From NCBI GenBank assembly GCA_910589595.1, contig CAJUTM010000020.1, positions 1 to 58,799 of the forward strand: a stretch of 58,799 bases of DNA. Reading direction: 5' to 3'. Origin of the DNA: an uncultured Eubacterium sp. GTDB lineage: Bacteria; Bacillota; Clostridia; Lachnospirales; Lachnospiraceae. The notes under the pieces were generated by a model. It ran no database searches. It saw nothing but the letters and a program-made list of their open reading frames with translations, and was not told the DNA's origin. Position numbers and translations under genes: made by a program. Within the stretch, counting starts at the first letter, position 1; each line of letters opens with the position of its first letter. This document shows, piece after piece, positions 33,265 to 42,372 of the stretch.

Positions 33265-33293
33265 TTGTCAAAGAGCGTGTTTGCGTATATTAT
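33265..33293 (+). promoter_or_regulatory. Promoter of the decarboxylase operon
   Basis: TTGTCA (33265-33270), a 17-bp spacer and TATTAT (33288-33293). Its -35 element lies six bases from that of the divergent promoter, so one bound regulator could affect both. Confidence 0.65.
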
Positions 33294-33330
33294 GAGATAG
33301 GGTTGCGAATGAGATGAGAGGAGTGGGCGC

Positions 33331-34773
33331 ATGGAGTTGTATGATTATCTGCAGGCGTATGCCAAAAGCGGCAAAATACCAATGCATATGCCGGGACACA
33401 AGAGAAATTCTTCCTTTTCGATGGCAAATCCCTACGAATGGGATGTGACAGAGGTGGAGGGATTGGATAATCTGCACCATCCGCGGGGCATTCTCAAGCA
33501 GGAAATGGAGCGGTTGGGCAGAAGATATCATACCAGAGATACTTATCTTTTAGTCAATGGAAGTACCGGTGGCATATTGACGGCGATAGCATCGTGCTGT
33601 CATCGGGGCGGTAAAATTTTAGTGGCGAGAAACTGTCACCGCTCGGTATATCATGCGATTTATTTGTTGAATTTAATGCCTGTATATATATATCCCGAAG
33701 TGGATGAGGAAACCGGAATCGCTCTGGACATTCCGCCGCAGCAGGTAGCGGATACGCTGGAGCAGGAAAATGTTTCCTGTGTAGTACTCACATCTCCGAC
33801 TTATGAGGGCGTTGTCTCAGATATCGAATCAATTGCCGCTATCTGCCATCGTCAGAATATTCCGCTGATTGTCGATGAGGCCCACGGGGCGCATCTGGCA
33901 TGGGGAAAAATGTTTCCGGAGACGGCGATACAGCAGGGGGCGGATTTGGTTATCGAGAGTCTGCACAAAACATTGCCGGCGCTGACGCAGACCGCCCTGC
34001 TTCACCGCGCGACAGAGCGGGTGAAAGCAGAGACGGTGGAGCGGTATTTATCAATATTTCAGACAAGCAGTCCGTCTTACGTGCTCATGGCAAGTATGAG
34101 CCAGTGCGTGTCGTGGCTGGAGCAATCCGGAGACGGCGTATGGACGGCGTATGAAAAAAGGCTTTCGGAATTTGAACGGCAGGCGGCAGACTGGCGGTAT
34201 TTGCGGCTCTGGCGGAGGGGAAATCAGGACAGGGGTAAACTGGTTATCGGCACATGGGGTGCGGGGATGACGGGGATACAACTGGCGGAGTATCTGCGAG
34301 ACAAGTATCTGATTGAAGTTGAGATGGAGACGCCATCTTATATTCTTGCGATGACAAGCGTGGCCGACAGGGAAGATACGCTGCCCCGTTTTGCGGACGC
34401 TCTTACACAAATAGACGCGGCAATATCAGAACCAACTTGCAGTAGTGCTTCGGCGCTGCCACATCATGTGTCCGGTGCGCGGGCATTCGTGCAAATGTGT
34501 CCATATGAGGCTATGCAGTACCGCAAAAAGCTGTTAAGACTGGAAGATTGTCAGGGGGAGATTGCAGCCGAATACGCTTATGTATATCCGCCGGGTATTC
34601 CTTTTCTGGCTCCGGGGGAGCAGATAACAGAGGAAGTGGCAGAACAGATTCAGCGAGCTGGTGAAGCCGGTTTATCATTGTTGGGAATGGAAGATGATAC
34701 GGGTTCTCATATTTATATTTGTGATTTACAGAGCGAAAAACCGTCGGATAACGATAATAAGGAAAAGGAGTGA
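33331..34773 (+). CDS. Orn/Lys/Arg decarboxylase family PLP enzyme
   Basis: The 480-residue protein has the major domain of fold-type I basic amino-acid decarboxylases: MPGHKRNSSF near the start, the LVNGSTGGILTAI phosphate-binding turn, IVDEAHGAHLAW with the PLP-ring aspartate, and the Schiff-base lysine in ESLHKTLPALTQTALLH (Lys213). The C-terminal domain is short, as in the Bacillus SpeA/YaaO group rather than the large enterobacterial enzymes. In B. subtilis yaaO also lies just upstream of tmk-yaaQ-yaaR-holB, so this is the conserved position. It should make cadaverine, putrescine or agmatine; the substrate is not decided. Confidence 0.9.
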   Translation: MELYDYLQAYAKSGKIPMHMPGHKRNSSFSMANPYEWDVTEVEGLDNLHHPRGILKQEMERLGRRYHTRDTYLLVNGSTGGILTAIASCCHRGGKILVARNCHRSVYHAIYLLNLMPVYIYPEVDEETGIALDIPPQQVADTLEQENVSCVVLTSPTYEGVVSDIESIAAICHRQNIPLIVDEAHGAHLAWGKMFPETAIQQGADLVIESLHKTLPALTQTALLHRATERVKAETVERYLSIFQTSSPSYVLMASMSQCVSWLEQSGDGVWTAYEKRLSEFERQAADWRYLRLWRRGNQDRGKLVIGTWGAGMTGIQLAEYLRDKYLIEVEMETPSYILAMTSVADREDTLPRFADALTQIDAAISEPTCSSASALPHHVSGARAFVQMCPYEAMQYRKKLLRLEDCQGEIAAEYAYVYPPGIPFLAPGEQITEEVAEQIQRAGEAGLSLLGMEDDTGSHIYICDLQSEKPSDNDNKEKE

Positions 34774-34777
34774 CGGC

Positions 34778-35371
34778 ATGGGGCATTTATATCTTTTTAT
34801 GGGGAAGAGCGCAGCGGGAAAAGATACGCTGTATCATAAGGTGATGGGGAGCCATCCGGAATTAATTCCGGTGATTCCCTATACAACCCGTCCGATTCGC
34901 GCGGGAGAGAGAGAGGGACGGGAATACCATTTTGTCAGTAAAAAAGAACTGTCAGAGATGGAAGCTCTCGGGAAAGTGATAGAGTGCCGCTGCTATGAGA
35001 CGGTAAAGGGGCCGTGGTACTATTTTACGGCGGACGACGGACAAATTGATTTTGAAAAAGGTGATTTTTGTATGATAACTACGTTGGAGGGGTACGAAAA
35101 AATCCGTATGTTTTATGGAGAAGAGCGGGTACTGCCGCTCTATATCGAAGTCGAAGATATGATACGGATTAAGCGTTCTCTGGCTCGTGAAAAGGAACAG
35201 GAGCATCCTTGTGTTGCCGAAGTGTGCCGCCGGTTTCTGGCAGATGAGGAGGATTTTTCGGAAGAGAATCTGCGGCGGCTGGGGATTGATAAGAGGATTG
35301 AAAATAATTCACTGGAACAGGCGATTTGTCAGATTGAGGAAACTCTAAAAAACGGTAGAAAATCCAAATAA
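34778..35371 (+). CDS. Guanylate kinase-like protein
   Basis: The start ATG 34778 has AAGGAG at 34765-34770, next to the decarboxylase stop. The 197-residue product has a P-loop MGKSAAGKDTL (residues 8-18) and the GMP-binding block IPYTTRPIRAGEREGREYHF, both typical of guanylate kinases (GMP + ATP to GDP + ADP). Residues downstream are less typical (VIECRCYETVKGPWYYFTAD), so it may be a second, divergent guanylate-kinase-like enzyme. It occupies the spot where tmk stands in Bacillus. Confidence 0.82.
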   Translation: MGHLYLFMGKSAAGKDTLYHKVMGSHPELIPVIPYTTRPIRAGEREGREYHFVSKKELSEMEALGKVIECRCYETVKGPWYYFTADDGQIDFEKGDFCMITTLEGYEKIRMFYGEERVLPLYIEVEDMIRIKRSLAREKEQEHPCVAEVCRRFLADEEDFSEENLRRLGIDKRIENNSLEQAICQIEETLKNGRKSK

Positions 35372-35465
35372 AAAGTGGTATGATAGATATGAGCGCTGGC
35401 GAAAGCAGGTCAAACGGCGAGTTTGGCCCGGCACCGTCAGACGAAAAGGAAAGCGGGGTGATTTC

Positions 35466-35906
35466 ATGGATATTCGTGTCGATAATATGCAGCAGGTCAA
35501 TCAGACGTCGCAGACGCAGCAGGCGCAGCAAACGGGGGAAGAATTTAAGTTTACTTTAATGAGTTCGATTGAAGAGAGTGGTCTGCAGGAGCGCTTGTCC
35601 ACCATGATGAAAGAAATTACGATGCAGGGGAAGAAACTCGGCAAACATATGGATATCCGTGATATGAAGCATTACCGTCGTCTGATAAAAGATTTTATGA
35701 ATGAAATTGTCAACCGTTCTCACAAGTTCAGCCGTGAGAATTTTCTTGACCGCCGCGGCCGCCATCGCGTTTATGGCATGATTAAGCGTGTGGACACGGT
35801 ATTGGATGAGTTGGCGGGAGAGCTGATAAAAGACGAAAAAGATGCTTTGGCGATTTTGAGCAAGGTGGATGAAATACGAGGTTTGTTGCTGGATATCATT
35901 ACTTAA
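35466..35906 (+). CDS. yaaR: YaaR family protein (DUF327)
   Basis: The 146-residue protein has a Gln/Thr-rich N-terminus and the helical DUF327 domain (MSSIEESGLQERLSTMMKEI, MDIRDMKHYRRLIKDFMNEI, and DRRGRHRVYGMIKRVD). Its biochemical role is unknown. The neighbours holB, ricT, trmN6 and rsmI follow in the order known from Bacillus, which supports the assignment. The start ATG 35466 follows GGGGTGA. Confidence 0.88.
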   Translation: MDIRVDNMQQVNQTSQTQQAQQTGEEFKFTLMSSIEESGLQERLSTMMKEITMQGKKLGKHMDIRDMKHYRRLIKDFMNEIVNRSHKFSRENFLDRRGRHRVYGMIKRVDTVLDELAGELIKDEKDALAILSKVDEIRGLLLDIIT

Positions 35907-35926
35907 TTTTACATAGGAGGGGCAGG

Positions 35927-36910
35927 ATGTTTTCTTTTTCAGAGATTGTAGGACATGAACAGATAAAAGAGCATTTGCAAACGGCAATTCGCGATAATAA
36001 ACCATTCCATGCTTACATTTTTCAGGGAGATGTAGGCGTTGGAAAGGAGACGATGGCGCGCACATTTGCGGCCGGACTGCAATGTCAGCAGGGCGCGGAA
36101 GAAAAGCCGTGTAAGGATTGCGTGTCCTGTCGTCAAATCGAATCCGGCAATCATCCGGATGTTATATGGGTATCAAGAGAGCGCAACAGTCTTGGTGTTG
36201 AGGAGATTCGGGAACAGCTCTGTAATACGATGGATATTAAGCCGTTTTCCAGTCCATATAAAATCTACATCGTAATGGAAGCGGAGAGAATGACCGAGGC
36301 GGCACAGAACGCTTTACTGAAAACGATTGAGGAGCCGCCGGAATACGGTGTTGTTATTTTGCTGACAAGCAATATCAGTGAATTGCTGTCGACGATACAG
36401 TCGCGCTGCCTTACATTGGAATTTCGTCCGCTCAGCACCGCAACAGTAGAGAATTTTCTTACGACGCAGTGTCAGATACCAGATTATCTGGCGAAAGCCA
36501 GCGCGGCATTTGCACAGGGCAATCTCGGCAAAGCAGTCCGCTATGCGAAATCAGAGGATTTTATTGAGCGCAAGAATCAGGTGTTGTCACTGCTTCGCAG
36601 AGTAAGGGATATTGACATAACCGAAATGATGGAGATTATAAAAGACTTGGGAACCCGCAAGGAAGAAATCCGTGATTACATTGATTTGATGGAATTGTGG
36701 TATCGAGATGTCTTATTGTTTAAGGCCACAAAGAATATTAATTCCCTGTTCTTTCAGGAAGAGGCGTCGCATATATCGCGGGAAGCAAGCGAACGGGGAT
36801 ATGAAAAGATTGAAGAAATATTACAGGCATTTGACAAAGCCAAAATACGCTTAAAGGCTAACGTCAGTTTTGATGTGGCGATGGAATTAATGCTTTTAAC
36901 ATTAAAGTGA
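35927..36910 (+). CDS. holB: DNA polymerase III delta-prime subunit
   Basis: This clamp-loader subunit of 327 residues starts at ATG 35927 with GGAGGGG upstream. It has the AAA+ fold with HAYIFQGDVGVGKETMA, a four-cysteine zinc module (CQQGAEEKPCKDCVSC), an EEIREQL segment, and the sensor region AQNALLKTIEEPPEYGVVIL followed by LTSNISELLSTIQSRC with the SRC motif. The C-terminal domain is helical. It overlaps the next coding region's upstream zone, in the standard Firmicutes order. Confidence 0.92.
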   Translation: MFSFSEIVGHEQIKEHLQTAIRDNKPFHAYIFQGDVGVGKETMARTFAAGLQCQQGAEEKPCKDCVSCRQIESGNHPDVIWVSRERNSLGVEEIREQLCNTMDIKPFSSPYKIYIVMEAERMTEAAQNALLKTIEEPPEYGVVILLTSNISELLSTIQSRCLTLEFRPLSTATVENFLTTQCQIPDYLAKASAAFAQGNLGKAVRYAKSEDFIERKNQVLSLLRRVRDIDITEMMEIIKDLGTRKEEIRDYIDLMELWYRDVLLFKATKNINSLFFQEEASHISREASERGYEKIEEILQAFDKAKIRLKANVSFDVAMELMLLTLK

Positions 36911-36930
36911 TACAGAAACCGGAGGAATTT

Positions 36931-37842
36931 ATGAAGACAATTATAGGAGTTAGTTTTCGTCAGGCAGGAAAAGTATACTTTTTTGACCCGGGCGATGAAG
37001 TGATAGAGAGAGGTCAGCATGTCATTGTTGAAACCGCAAAAGGAATCGAATACGGCACTGTTGTCATGCCGAATCGGGAGATGGAGGAGGAGAAGATTGT
37101 CGCGCCGCTGAAACCGATTATCCGTTTGGTAACGCCAGAAGATGAAGAGGTAGAGAGGAATAATCGGGAAAAAGAAAAAGAGGCATATAAAATCTGTCTG
37201 CAAAAAATTGCCAAACATGGGTTGGAAATGAAGCTTATTGCAGCGGAGTATACATTTGATAACAGCAAATTACTGTTCTATTTTACAGCGGACGGCCGCA
37301 TTGACTTTCGCGAACTGGTGAAAGATTTGGCAAGTGTTTTCCGCACCCGTATTGAACTGCGTCAGATTGGCGTACGCGACGAGACGAAAATATGCGGCGG
37401 GATTGGTATCTGTGGGCGCACACTTTGCTGCCACAGTTATCTGTCAGAATTTGCGCCGGTATCAATCAAGATGGCAAAAGAACAGAATCTGTCTTTGAAC
37501 CCGACAAAGATATCGGGCGTCTGCGGAAGGCTGATGTGTTGTCTGAAAAATGAAGAAGAAGCTTATGAAGAGTTGAACAGCCGGCTACCAGACGTCGGCA
37601 GCCACGTGAAAACACCGGAGGGACTTCATGGGGAAGTGCAGAGCGTCAGCGTATTGAAACAGCGGGTGAGAGTAATTGTCTCTACTGATGACGACGAAAA
37701 GGAAGTCCGGGATTATGATGTGGCAGAGTTAGAATTTAGAGTAAACAGACCAAAGAATAAAGGAAAAGATAAACACGAGAAAGAATTGAAGAAGTTGGAA
37801 GCGATGGAAAAAAGGGAAGGAAAATCAAAGCTGAATGAGTAA
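36931..37842 (+). CDS. ricT: PSP1-domain protein RicT (YaaT)
   Basis: RicT (YaaT) works with RicA and RicF, in Bacillus, in mRNA maturation by RNase Y and in competence and sporulation. The start ATG 36931 has GGAGG at 36921-36925. The 303-residue product contains the PSP1 C-terminal domain with ICGGIGICGRTLCCHSYL and GVCGRLMCCLKNEEEAYEEL; these cysteines bind the iron-sulfur cluster in the complex. The last 40 residues are highly charged. It overlaps trmN6 by 8 bp. Confidence 0.92.
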   Translation: MKTIIGVSFRQAGKVYFFDPGDEVIERGQHVIVETAKGIEYGTVVMPNREMEEEKIVAPLKPIIRLVTPEDEEVERNNREKEKEAYKICLQKIAKHGLEMKLIAAEYTFDNSKLLFYFTADGRIDFRELVKDLASVFRTRIELRQIGVRDETKICGGIGICGRTLCCHSYLSEFAPVSIKMAKEQNLSLNPTKISGVCGRLMCCLKNEEEAYEELNSRLPDVGSHVKTPEGLHGEVQSVSVLKQRVRVIVSTDDDEKEVRDYDVAELEFRVNRPKNKGKDKHEKELKKLEAMEKREGKSKLNE

Positions 37843-38584
37843 GGATTTCGAAACAGTTCTCCGCAAGGGAGAGCGTCTGGATGATTTGCAGTGCAAAGGT
37901 TTGTTCATTATCCAAAATCCATCGTGGTTTTGCTTTGGCATGGATGCCGTACTGCTGTCCTCTTTTGCAGTTGTCAAGGAGGGGCAGAATTGTCTGGATT
38001 TGGGGTGCGGGAACGGGGTTATCCCGTTGCTGCTTTCTGCAAAGACAGACGGGGTATCCTTTACGGGATTGGAGCTTCAGGAAGATGTTGCCGAAATGGC
38101 GCAGCGGAGCGTATGTCTCAACCACTTAGAGCAGAAAGTATCAATTGTACAAGGTGACATAAAGGGAGCCACTTCAATCTTTGGAGCTGCTTCCTTTGAC
38201 GTTGTTACATGCAATCCGCCATATTTGACAAGCGGACACGGTCTGGTTAATCAGGCTGACCACAAAGCAATTGCCAGACATGAACTGGCGTGCAGCCTGA
38301 CGGATGTAGTCAGCAATGCCGCCAAAGTATTGAAACCGGGGGGACGCTTTTTTATCGTCCACCGTCCGTTCCGTCTGGCGGAGCTGATACATATTATGGT
38401 AGAGAACCGCGTGGAGCCCAAACGTATGCGTCTGGTACATCCTTATCGGGATAAAGAGCCCAATATGGTATTGATAGAGGGTGTGCGCGGGGGACATGCA
38501 CATATGACAGTAGAGCCTCCTCTCATCATATATGAGAAAGAGCAGGTTTATACGGAAGAATTAAGACGGTGGTACTATAATTAG
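37835..38584 (+). CDS. trmN6: tRNA1(Val) adenine-N6-methyltransferase family protein
   Basis: The 249-residue class I SAM methyltransferase has motif I CLDLGCGNGVIPLLLSAKT and the catalytic NPPY in VVTCNPPYLTSGHG. The family (YfiC/YabB) methylates A37 of tRNA-Val in E. coli. Its place between ricT and rsmI is that of yabB in Bacillus. The start overlaps ricT, with its ribosome site inside the end of that gene. Confidence 0.9.
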   Translation: MSKDFETVLRKGERLDDLQCKGLFIIQNPSWFCFGMDAVLLSSFAVVKEGQNCLDLGCGNGVIPLLLSAKTDGVSFTGLELQEDVAEMAQRSVCLNHLEQKVSIVQGDIKGATSIFGAASFDVVTCNPPYLTSGHGLVNQADHKAIARHELACSLTDVVSNAAKVLKPGGRFFIVHRPFRLAELIHIMVENRVEPKRMRLVHPYRDKEPNMVLIEGVRGGHAHMTVEPPLIIYEKEQVYTEELRRWYYN

Positions 38585-38597
38585 AGGAGGGAGCCGG

Positions 38598-39440
38598 ATG
38601 GCAGGAATGTTGTATTTGTGTGCTACGCCGATTGGTAATCTGGAGGATGTCACTTTGCGGGTACTCCGCATTTTAGAGGAAGTGGACGTCATTGCAGCAG
38701 AAGATACAAGGCAAAGCATTAAGCTGCTCAACCGCTATGAGATAAAGACGCCTTTAGTCAGTTACCATGAGCACAATAAAATAGAAAAAACACCCGTGCT
38801 TGTGAAGCGGATGTTGTCAGGCGATTCGATTGCGCTTGTGACGGACGCCGGCACTCCAGCAATCTCTGACCCGGGGGAGGATTTGGTACGCGCCTGTTAT
38901 GAGGCGGGCATTGAAGTCACCTCATTGCCGGGGGCTTCGGCTGTCATCACTGCCTTGACATTGTCAGGGATGACGGCGAGACGCTTTACTTTTGAGGGAT
39001 TTCTTCCGATAGATAAAAAAGAGCGAACCCCTGTATTGGAGCGTTTGGCGGCAACGACTTGTACGACGATATTTTATGAAGCGCCTCACCGTCTGAAAAA
39101 GACGCTTTCTCTTCTTGCGGAGGCAGCAGGAGCGGGCAGAAAGATGGCAGTCGTCAGAGAACTGACGAAAAAGCATGAGTCGGTATTGCAAATGACAATC
39201 GGGGAAGCGCTTCTCTATTATGAGGACAATGAGCCAAAAGGGGAATTTGTTCTTGTGCTGGACGGCGCAGACGAAAAGGAGCAAAAACGGCAGGAGCAGG
39301 AACAGTGGAAAAAGATGTCTTTAGAGGAACATATGGACGTTTACATGGAGCAGGGAATGGCAAAAAAAGAGGCCATGAAAGCGGTTGCAAAAGACCGCGG
39401 CGTCTCAAAGCGGGATATCTATGCACAATTATTAAAGTAA
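38598..39440 (+). CDS. rsmI: 16S rRNA (cytidine-1402-2'-O)-methyltransferase
   Basis: The 280-residue protein has the RsmI signature MLYLCATPIGNLEDVTLRVL, AAEDTRQSIKLLNRYEI, VTDAGTPAISDPGEDLVRAC and FYEAPHRL, all of the tetrapyrrole-methylase fold. It 2'-O-methylates C1402 of 16S rRNA. A C-terminal helical domain (MSLEEHMDVYMEQGMAKKEA) is also typical. AGAGGAGGG lies just upstream of ATG 38598. It ends the conserved yaaR-rsmI block. Confidence 0.95.
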   Translation: MAGMLYLCATPIGNLEDVTLRVLRILEEVDVIAAEDTRQSIKLLNRYEIKTPLVSYHEHNKIEKTPVLVKRMLSGDSIALVTDAGTPAISDPGEDLVRACYEAGIEVTSLPGASAVITALTLSGMTARRFTFEGFLPIDKKERTPVLERLAATTCTTIFYEAPHRLKKTLSLLAEAAGAGRKMAVVRELTKKHESVLQMTIGEALLYYEDNEPKGEFVLVLDGADEKEQKRQEQEQWKKMSLEEHMDVYMEQGMAKKEAMKAVAKDRGVSKRDIYAQLLK

Positions 39441-39555
39441 AGGCGATTTGCCATTATTTTACTACAATTTATACTCATAATGAATTATAAAGAGATACTT
39501 TATTTTTAGGACTAAAAGTGTTACACTATGCTATGCGGTGAAAGGAGTGTTTTTA

Positions 39556-40452
39556 ATGAGGGGAAAGAAACAGATTAGTTTCATGTTGTGTCTGGGCATG
39601 TTGTTTAGTATGTTCTCCGGACAGGCGGCCAAGGCAAAAACGGTGATTTATCCGACCGTTGCATCCGGCCAGAGAGTGACGGAAGATGCGAACTGTGTGA
39701 TTGATTACTCCAACTGTCAGGACGGTTATGTGATGGTAAAATACAAAAGGAGTACAAATAAGACGCTAAAGTGTCAGGTGATTGCCGACAACAGTACCGA
39801 CCGCAAATATACCTATACTTTAAAGGCCGGACAGTATCAGGCGATTCCACTGACGGAGGGAAATACTTCGTATAAAATTACGGTTTTTGAAAATGTGTCG
39901 GGCAATTCCTATGCAACGGTAAAGTCCGCCTCCATTAACGTGACGCTGTCGAGCCAGTTTGCACCGTATTTGAGGCCGAATCAGTACGTCAATTACAAAA
40001 AGAATACCAAATGTGTGAAAAAAGCGGCTTCGCTTACGAAGAAAAGCAAGACGGATTTGGCGAAAGTAAAAAAAGTATACCGCTATGTTGTTAAGAATTT
40101 TAAGTATGACAAGAAACTGGCCGCTTCCGTGCAGGCGGGATATGTGCCGAATCTGGATAAGGCGTATAAGAAGAAGAAAGGGATTTGTTTTGATTACGCC
40201 GCGCTTATGACAGCCATGCTGCGCAGTCAGGGAGTTCCGACAAAGCTTGTTGTCGGCTATACGGGCAACGCTTATCATGCGTGGATTAACGTATATGCAA
40301 AGAAAAAGGGGTGGATTACGGGAGCCATTTATTTTAACGGCAAGAAGTGGAAGCTGATGGACCCTACATTTGCGTCTACAAGCAAGTCCAGTAAGTCTAT
40401 TATGAAATATATTGGAAATGGCAGAAATTATAAGGCAAAATACAGTTATTAA
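39556..40452 (+). CDS. Secreted transglutaminase-like protein
   Basis: The start ATG 39556 is eight bases from AAAGGAG; an in-frame GTG at 39538 overlaps it. The 298-residue product has a signal peptide (about residues 1-27), an N-terminal beta-rich domain, and a transglutaminase/protease-like domain with GICFDYAALMTAMLRSQGVP (Cys211), YTGNAYHAWINVY (His241) and WKLMDPTF (Asp269), a complete Cys-His-Asp triad. Such proteins are thought to act on wall peptides or proteins as cysteine peptidases. It is lysine-rich like the L,D-transpeptidase. It lies 14 bp before the pilus-like operon and may belong to it. Confidence 0.88.
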   Translation: MRGKKQISFMLCLGMLFSMFSGQAAKAKTVIYPTVASGQRVTEDANCVIDYSNCQDGYVMVKYKRSTNKTLKCQVIADNSTDRKYTYTLKAGQYQAIPLTEGNTSYKITVFENVSGNSYATVKSASINVTLSSQFAPYLRPNQYVNYKKNTKCVKKAASLTKKSKTDLAKVKKVYRYVVKNFKYDKKLAASVQAGYVPNLDKAYKKKKGICFDYAALMTAMLRSQGVPTKLVVGYTGNAYHAWINVYAKKKGWITGAIYFNGKKWKLMDPTFASTSKSSKSIMKYIGNGRNYKAKYSY

Positions 40453-40466
40453 CGGGAGACGCGGAA

Positions 40467-41513
40467 ATGAAGAAAAGAATGTTAAGCAATGAATATGTTT
40501 CTTCCTTTTGTCTGGAGTTGTCATTATTACTTCATTCAGGAATTGGCATTGAGGACGGTCTGTATCTTTTGATGGAGGATGAAACGGACAAGAAAATCAA
40601 AAAAATGCTTTCGAAGCTGGCGGATGTAGTAGCGGAGGGACAACCGTTTTCTTCCGCATTGCGCGAAGCAGGATGTTTTCCCAAGTATGTGTGCGATATG
40701 ATAGAAACCGGTGAACAGTCGGGACGTCTGGAGCAGTCGTTTCAGGCTCTGTCTTCTTACTATGACAGACAGATGCAGTTGACGAATCAAATTCGCAGCG
40801 CCCTGCTCTATCCGGTGATTTTAATGATTTTAATGTTAGTAATTATCGTTGTTTTGTTAGTGAAAGTCCTGCCGGTTTTCAATCAGGTATACGTTCAGCT
40901 CGGAGGGACGATGAGCGGTACGGCACAGATGCTGCTACAGTTGGGGAACCGTCTGGGCAGCATATTGCCGGTACTTTGTATTGTCCTCGGTATTGTCGTT
41001 TTGCTGGCCGCTGTGATTGGGTGCAGCCGTGCGGCCCGCGGTGCGGTTATGAATTTTTACAAGCGGCTGCTTGGCGAACACGGTATTACACGCCGTCTTG
41101 GCGAGGCGAGATTTGCCTCCGCCATGGCGATGGGGATGATGAGCGGACTGAACACGGAAGAGGCCTTTCGTGCAGCCATGCGGTTTCAGGATGCCGTGCC
41201 AAAGACGAGGAAGAGATATGAGAAGTGTCTGGAAATGCTTGAGATGGGGGAGCCTATGGCGGAGTGTTTCCGACAAAATAGAATACTAGATGCGTCGCAT
41301 TGCCGCATGTTGGATTTGGGAGCAAAGAGTGGTACTTCGGATACTGCGATGGAAGAGATTGCACGCCGTTTGGACGACCGCGTGCAGATGGAGATAGAGC
41401 GCAAAGTGGGAAAAATAGAGCCAACCATCGTAATCATTACTTCGCTTTTAGTCGGTATCATTCTCATTGCGGTTATGTTACCGCTGATTAACATTATGTC
41501 TTCGATTGGATAG
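40467..41513 (+). CDS. Type II secretion/type IV pilus platform protein (GspF/PilC)
   Basis: The 348-residue integral membrane protein shows two T2SSF domains: SSFCLELSLLLHSGIGIEDG...MIETGEQSGRLEQSF in the first, and FASAMAMGMMSGLNTEEAFR...LDLGAKSGTSDTAMEE in the second. Three TM helices are visible (near residues 110-135, 165-190 and 320-345). It forms the inner-membrane platform on which the ATPase acts. It overlaps the next gene. The usual PilB-type ATPase is not next to it; the only ATPase of the operon is the PilT-type one at 43208. Confidence 0.88.
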   Translation: MKKRMLSNEYVSSFCLELSLLLHSGIGIEDGLYLLMEDETDKKIKKMLSKLADVVAEGQPFSSALREAGCFPKYVCDMIETGEQSGRLEQSFQALSSYYDRQMQLTNQIRSALLYPVILMILMLVIIVVLLVKVLPVFNQVYVQLGGTMSGTAQMLLQLGNRLGSILPVLCIVLGIVVLLAAVIGCSRAARGAVMNFYKRLLGEHGITRRLGEARFASAMAMGMMSGLNTEEAFRAAMRFQDAVPKTRKRYEKCLEMLEMGEPMAECFRQNRILDASHCRMLDLGAKSGTSDTAMEEIARRLDDRVQMEIERKVGKIEPTIVIITSLLVGIILIAVMLPLINIMSSIG

Positions 41514-41526
41514 GATGGTCTGTGGG

Positions 41527-41844
41527 ATGAAGAGAAGAGTGAATGGCAATATTTTAAAAGTTATTGTTATGTTTGCTGCTTTAGCGGCCGCCGTATTCTG
41601 CCTATATAAAGCGGCCGGCAGGATGGGCAGCAATCAGGAGGCAGAGAGTCTGAAGCAATTGGATACATCGATTCGCAAGGCGATGATGACTTGTTATGCA
41701 ACGGAGGGCGTTTATCCTCCTACGATACAATATTTAAAAGACAACTATGGCGTACAGGTGGATGAAACGAGATTTGTTGTGTTTTATGAAGTGTTTTGGG
41801 AAAATATGATGCCAGACATTACGGTGATGGAGAGACAAGATTAA
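41527..41844 (+). CDS. Small pseudopilin-like protein
   Basis: The 105-residue product has a hydrophobic helix at about residues 12-30 behind a basic start, then a short globular part with QLDTSIRKAMMTCYATEGVY followed by PPTIQYLKDNYG, which resembles the YP-x-x-x-x-L segment of pseudopilins. Starts at 41506 (TTG), 41515 and 41527 are possible; none has a strong ribosome site, and I chose the last. No canonical G/x-F-T-L-x-E cleavage site is visible. Confidence 0.6.
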   Translation: MKRRVNGNILKVIVMFAALAAAVFCLYKAAGRMGSNQEAESLKQLDTSIRKAMMTCYATEGVYPPTIQYLKDNYGVQVDETRFVVFYEVFWENMMPDITVMERQD

Positions 41845-41859
41845 AAGGGAAGAGCAGAT

Positions 41860-42372
41860 ATGAAGATGATAAATCCGAAACATAATATTGAGAGTGCGTT
41901 TGTGCTTGTCCTGTTTGCTGTTTTTGCTGTTGCAATCGTAGCCGTTCTCGCATTAGGCGCAAGAACTTATAAAGGATTGGTAGAGCGTGATAATGATTCT
42001 TATAATAAAAGAATTATCACTTCTTACGTCTCTGCCAAAATCCGCAACAACGACGTGCAGGGGGCGGTAGCGGTCGGAGGTTTCGCCAATGTGGACGACG
42101 ACGGCGAAATCAATACGCTGCATATGTATCAGGACATAGAGGGGGCAACTTACGATTTGCGTGTTTACTACTATGACGGAAAGATTTATGAGCTGCTTAC
42201 CTTGTCGGGAACCGACTTGAATCCCGAAGATGGTAATGCCATTATGGATGCGCAGGGATTGTCGTTTGCCAGAGAGGGGAATATCATCCACATAACGGCA
42301 AAAGATGCTGACGGGCGAGAGAATCGGGCGACGGTTACACTTCGCTCCGGAGAAAGCGGGGTGGCGCAATGA
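41860..42372 (+). CDS. DUF4860-like pilus-associated protein
   Basis: The 170-residue protein has one N-terminal TM segment (NIESAFVLVLFAVFAVAIVAV) in which the E at residue 9 stands where the pilin +5 glutamate would be, then a beta-rich extracytoplasmic domain (YDLRVYYYDGKIYELLTLSG). This resembles the DUF4860 family found next to GspF genes in Lachnospiraceae, which I infer to be a minor pseudopilin. It overlaps the following start by 4 bp. Confidence 0.6.
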   Translation: MKMINPKHNIESAFVLVLFAVFAVAIVAVLALGARTYKGLVERDNDSYNKRIITSYVSAKIRNNDVQGAVAVGGFANVDDDGEINTLHMYQDIEGATYDLRVYYYDGKIYELLTLSGTDLNPEDGNAIMDAQGLSFAREGNIIHITAKDADGRENRATVTLRSGESGVAQ

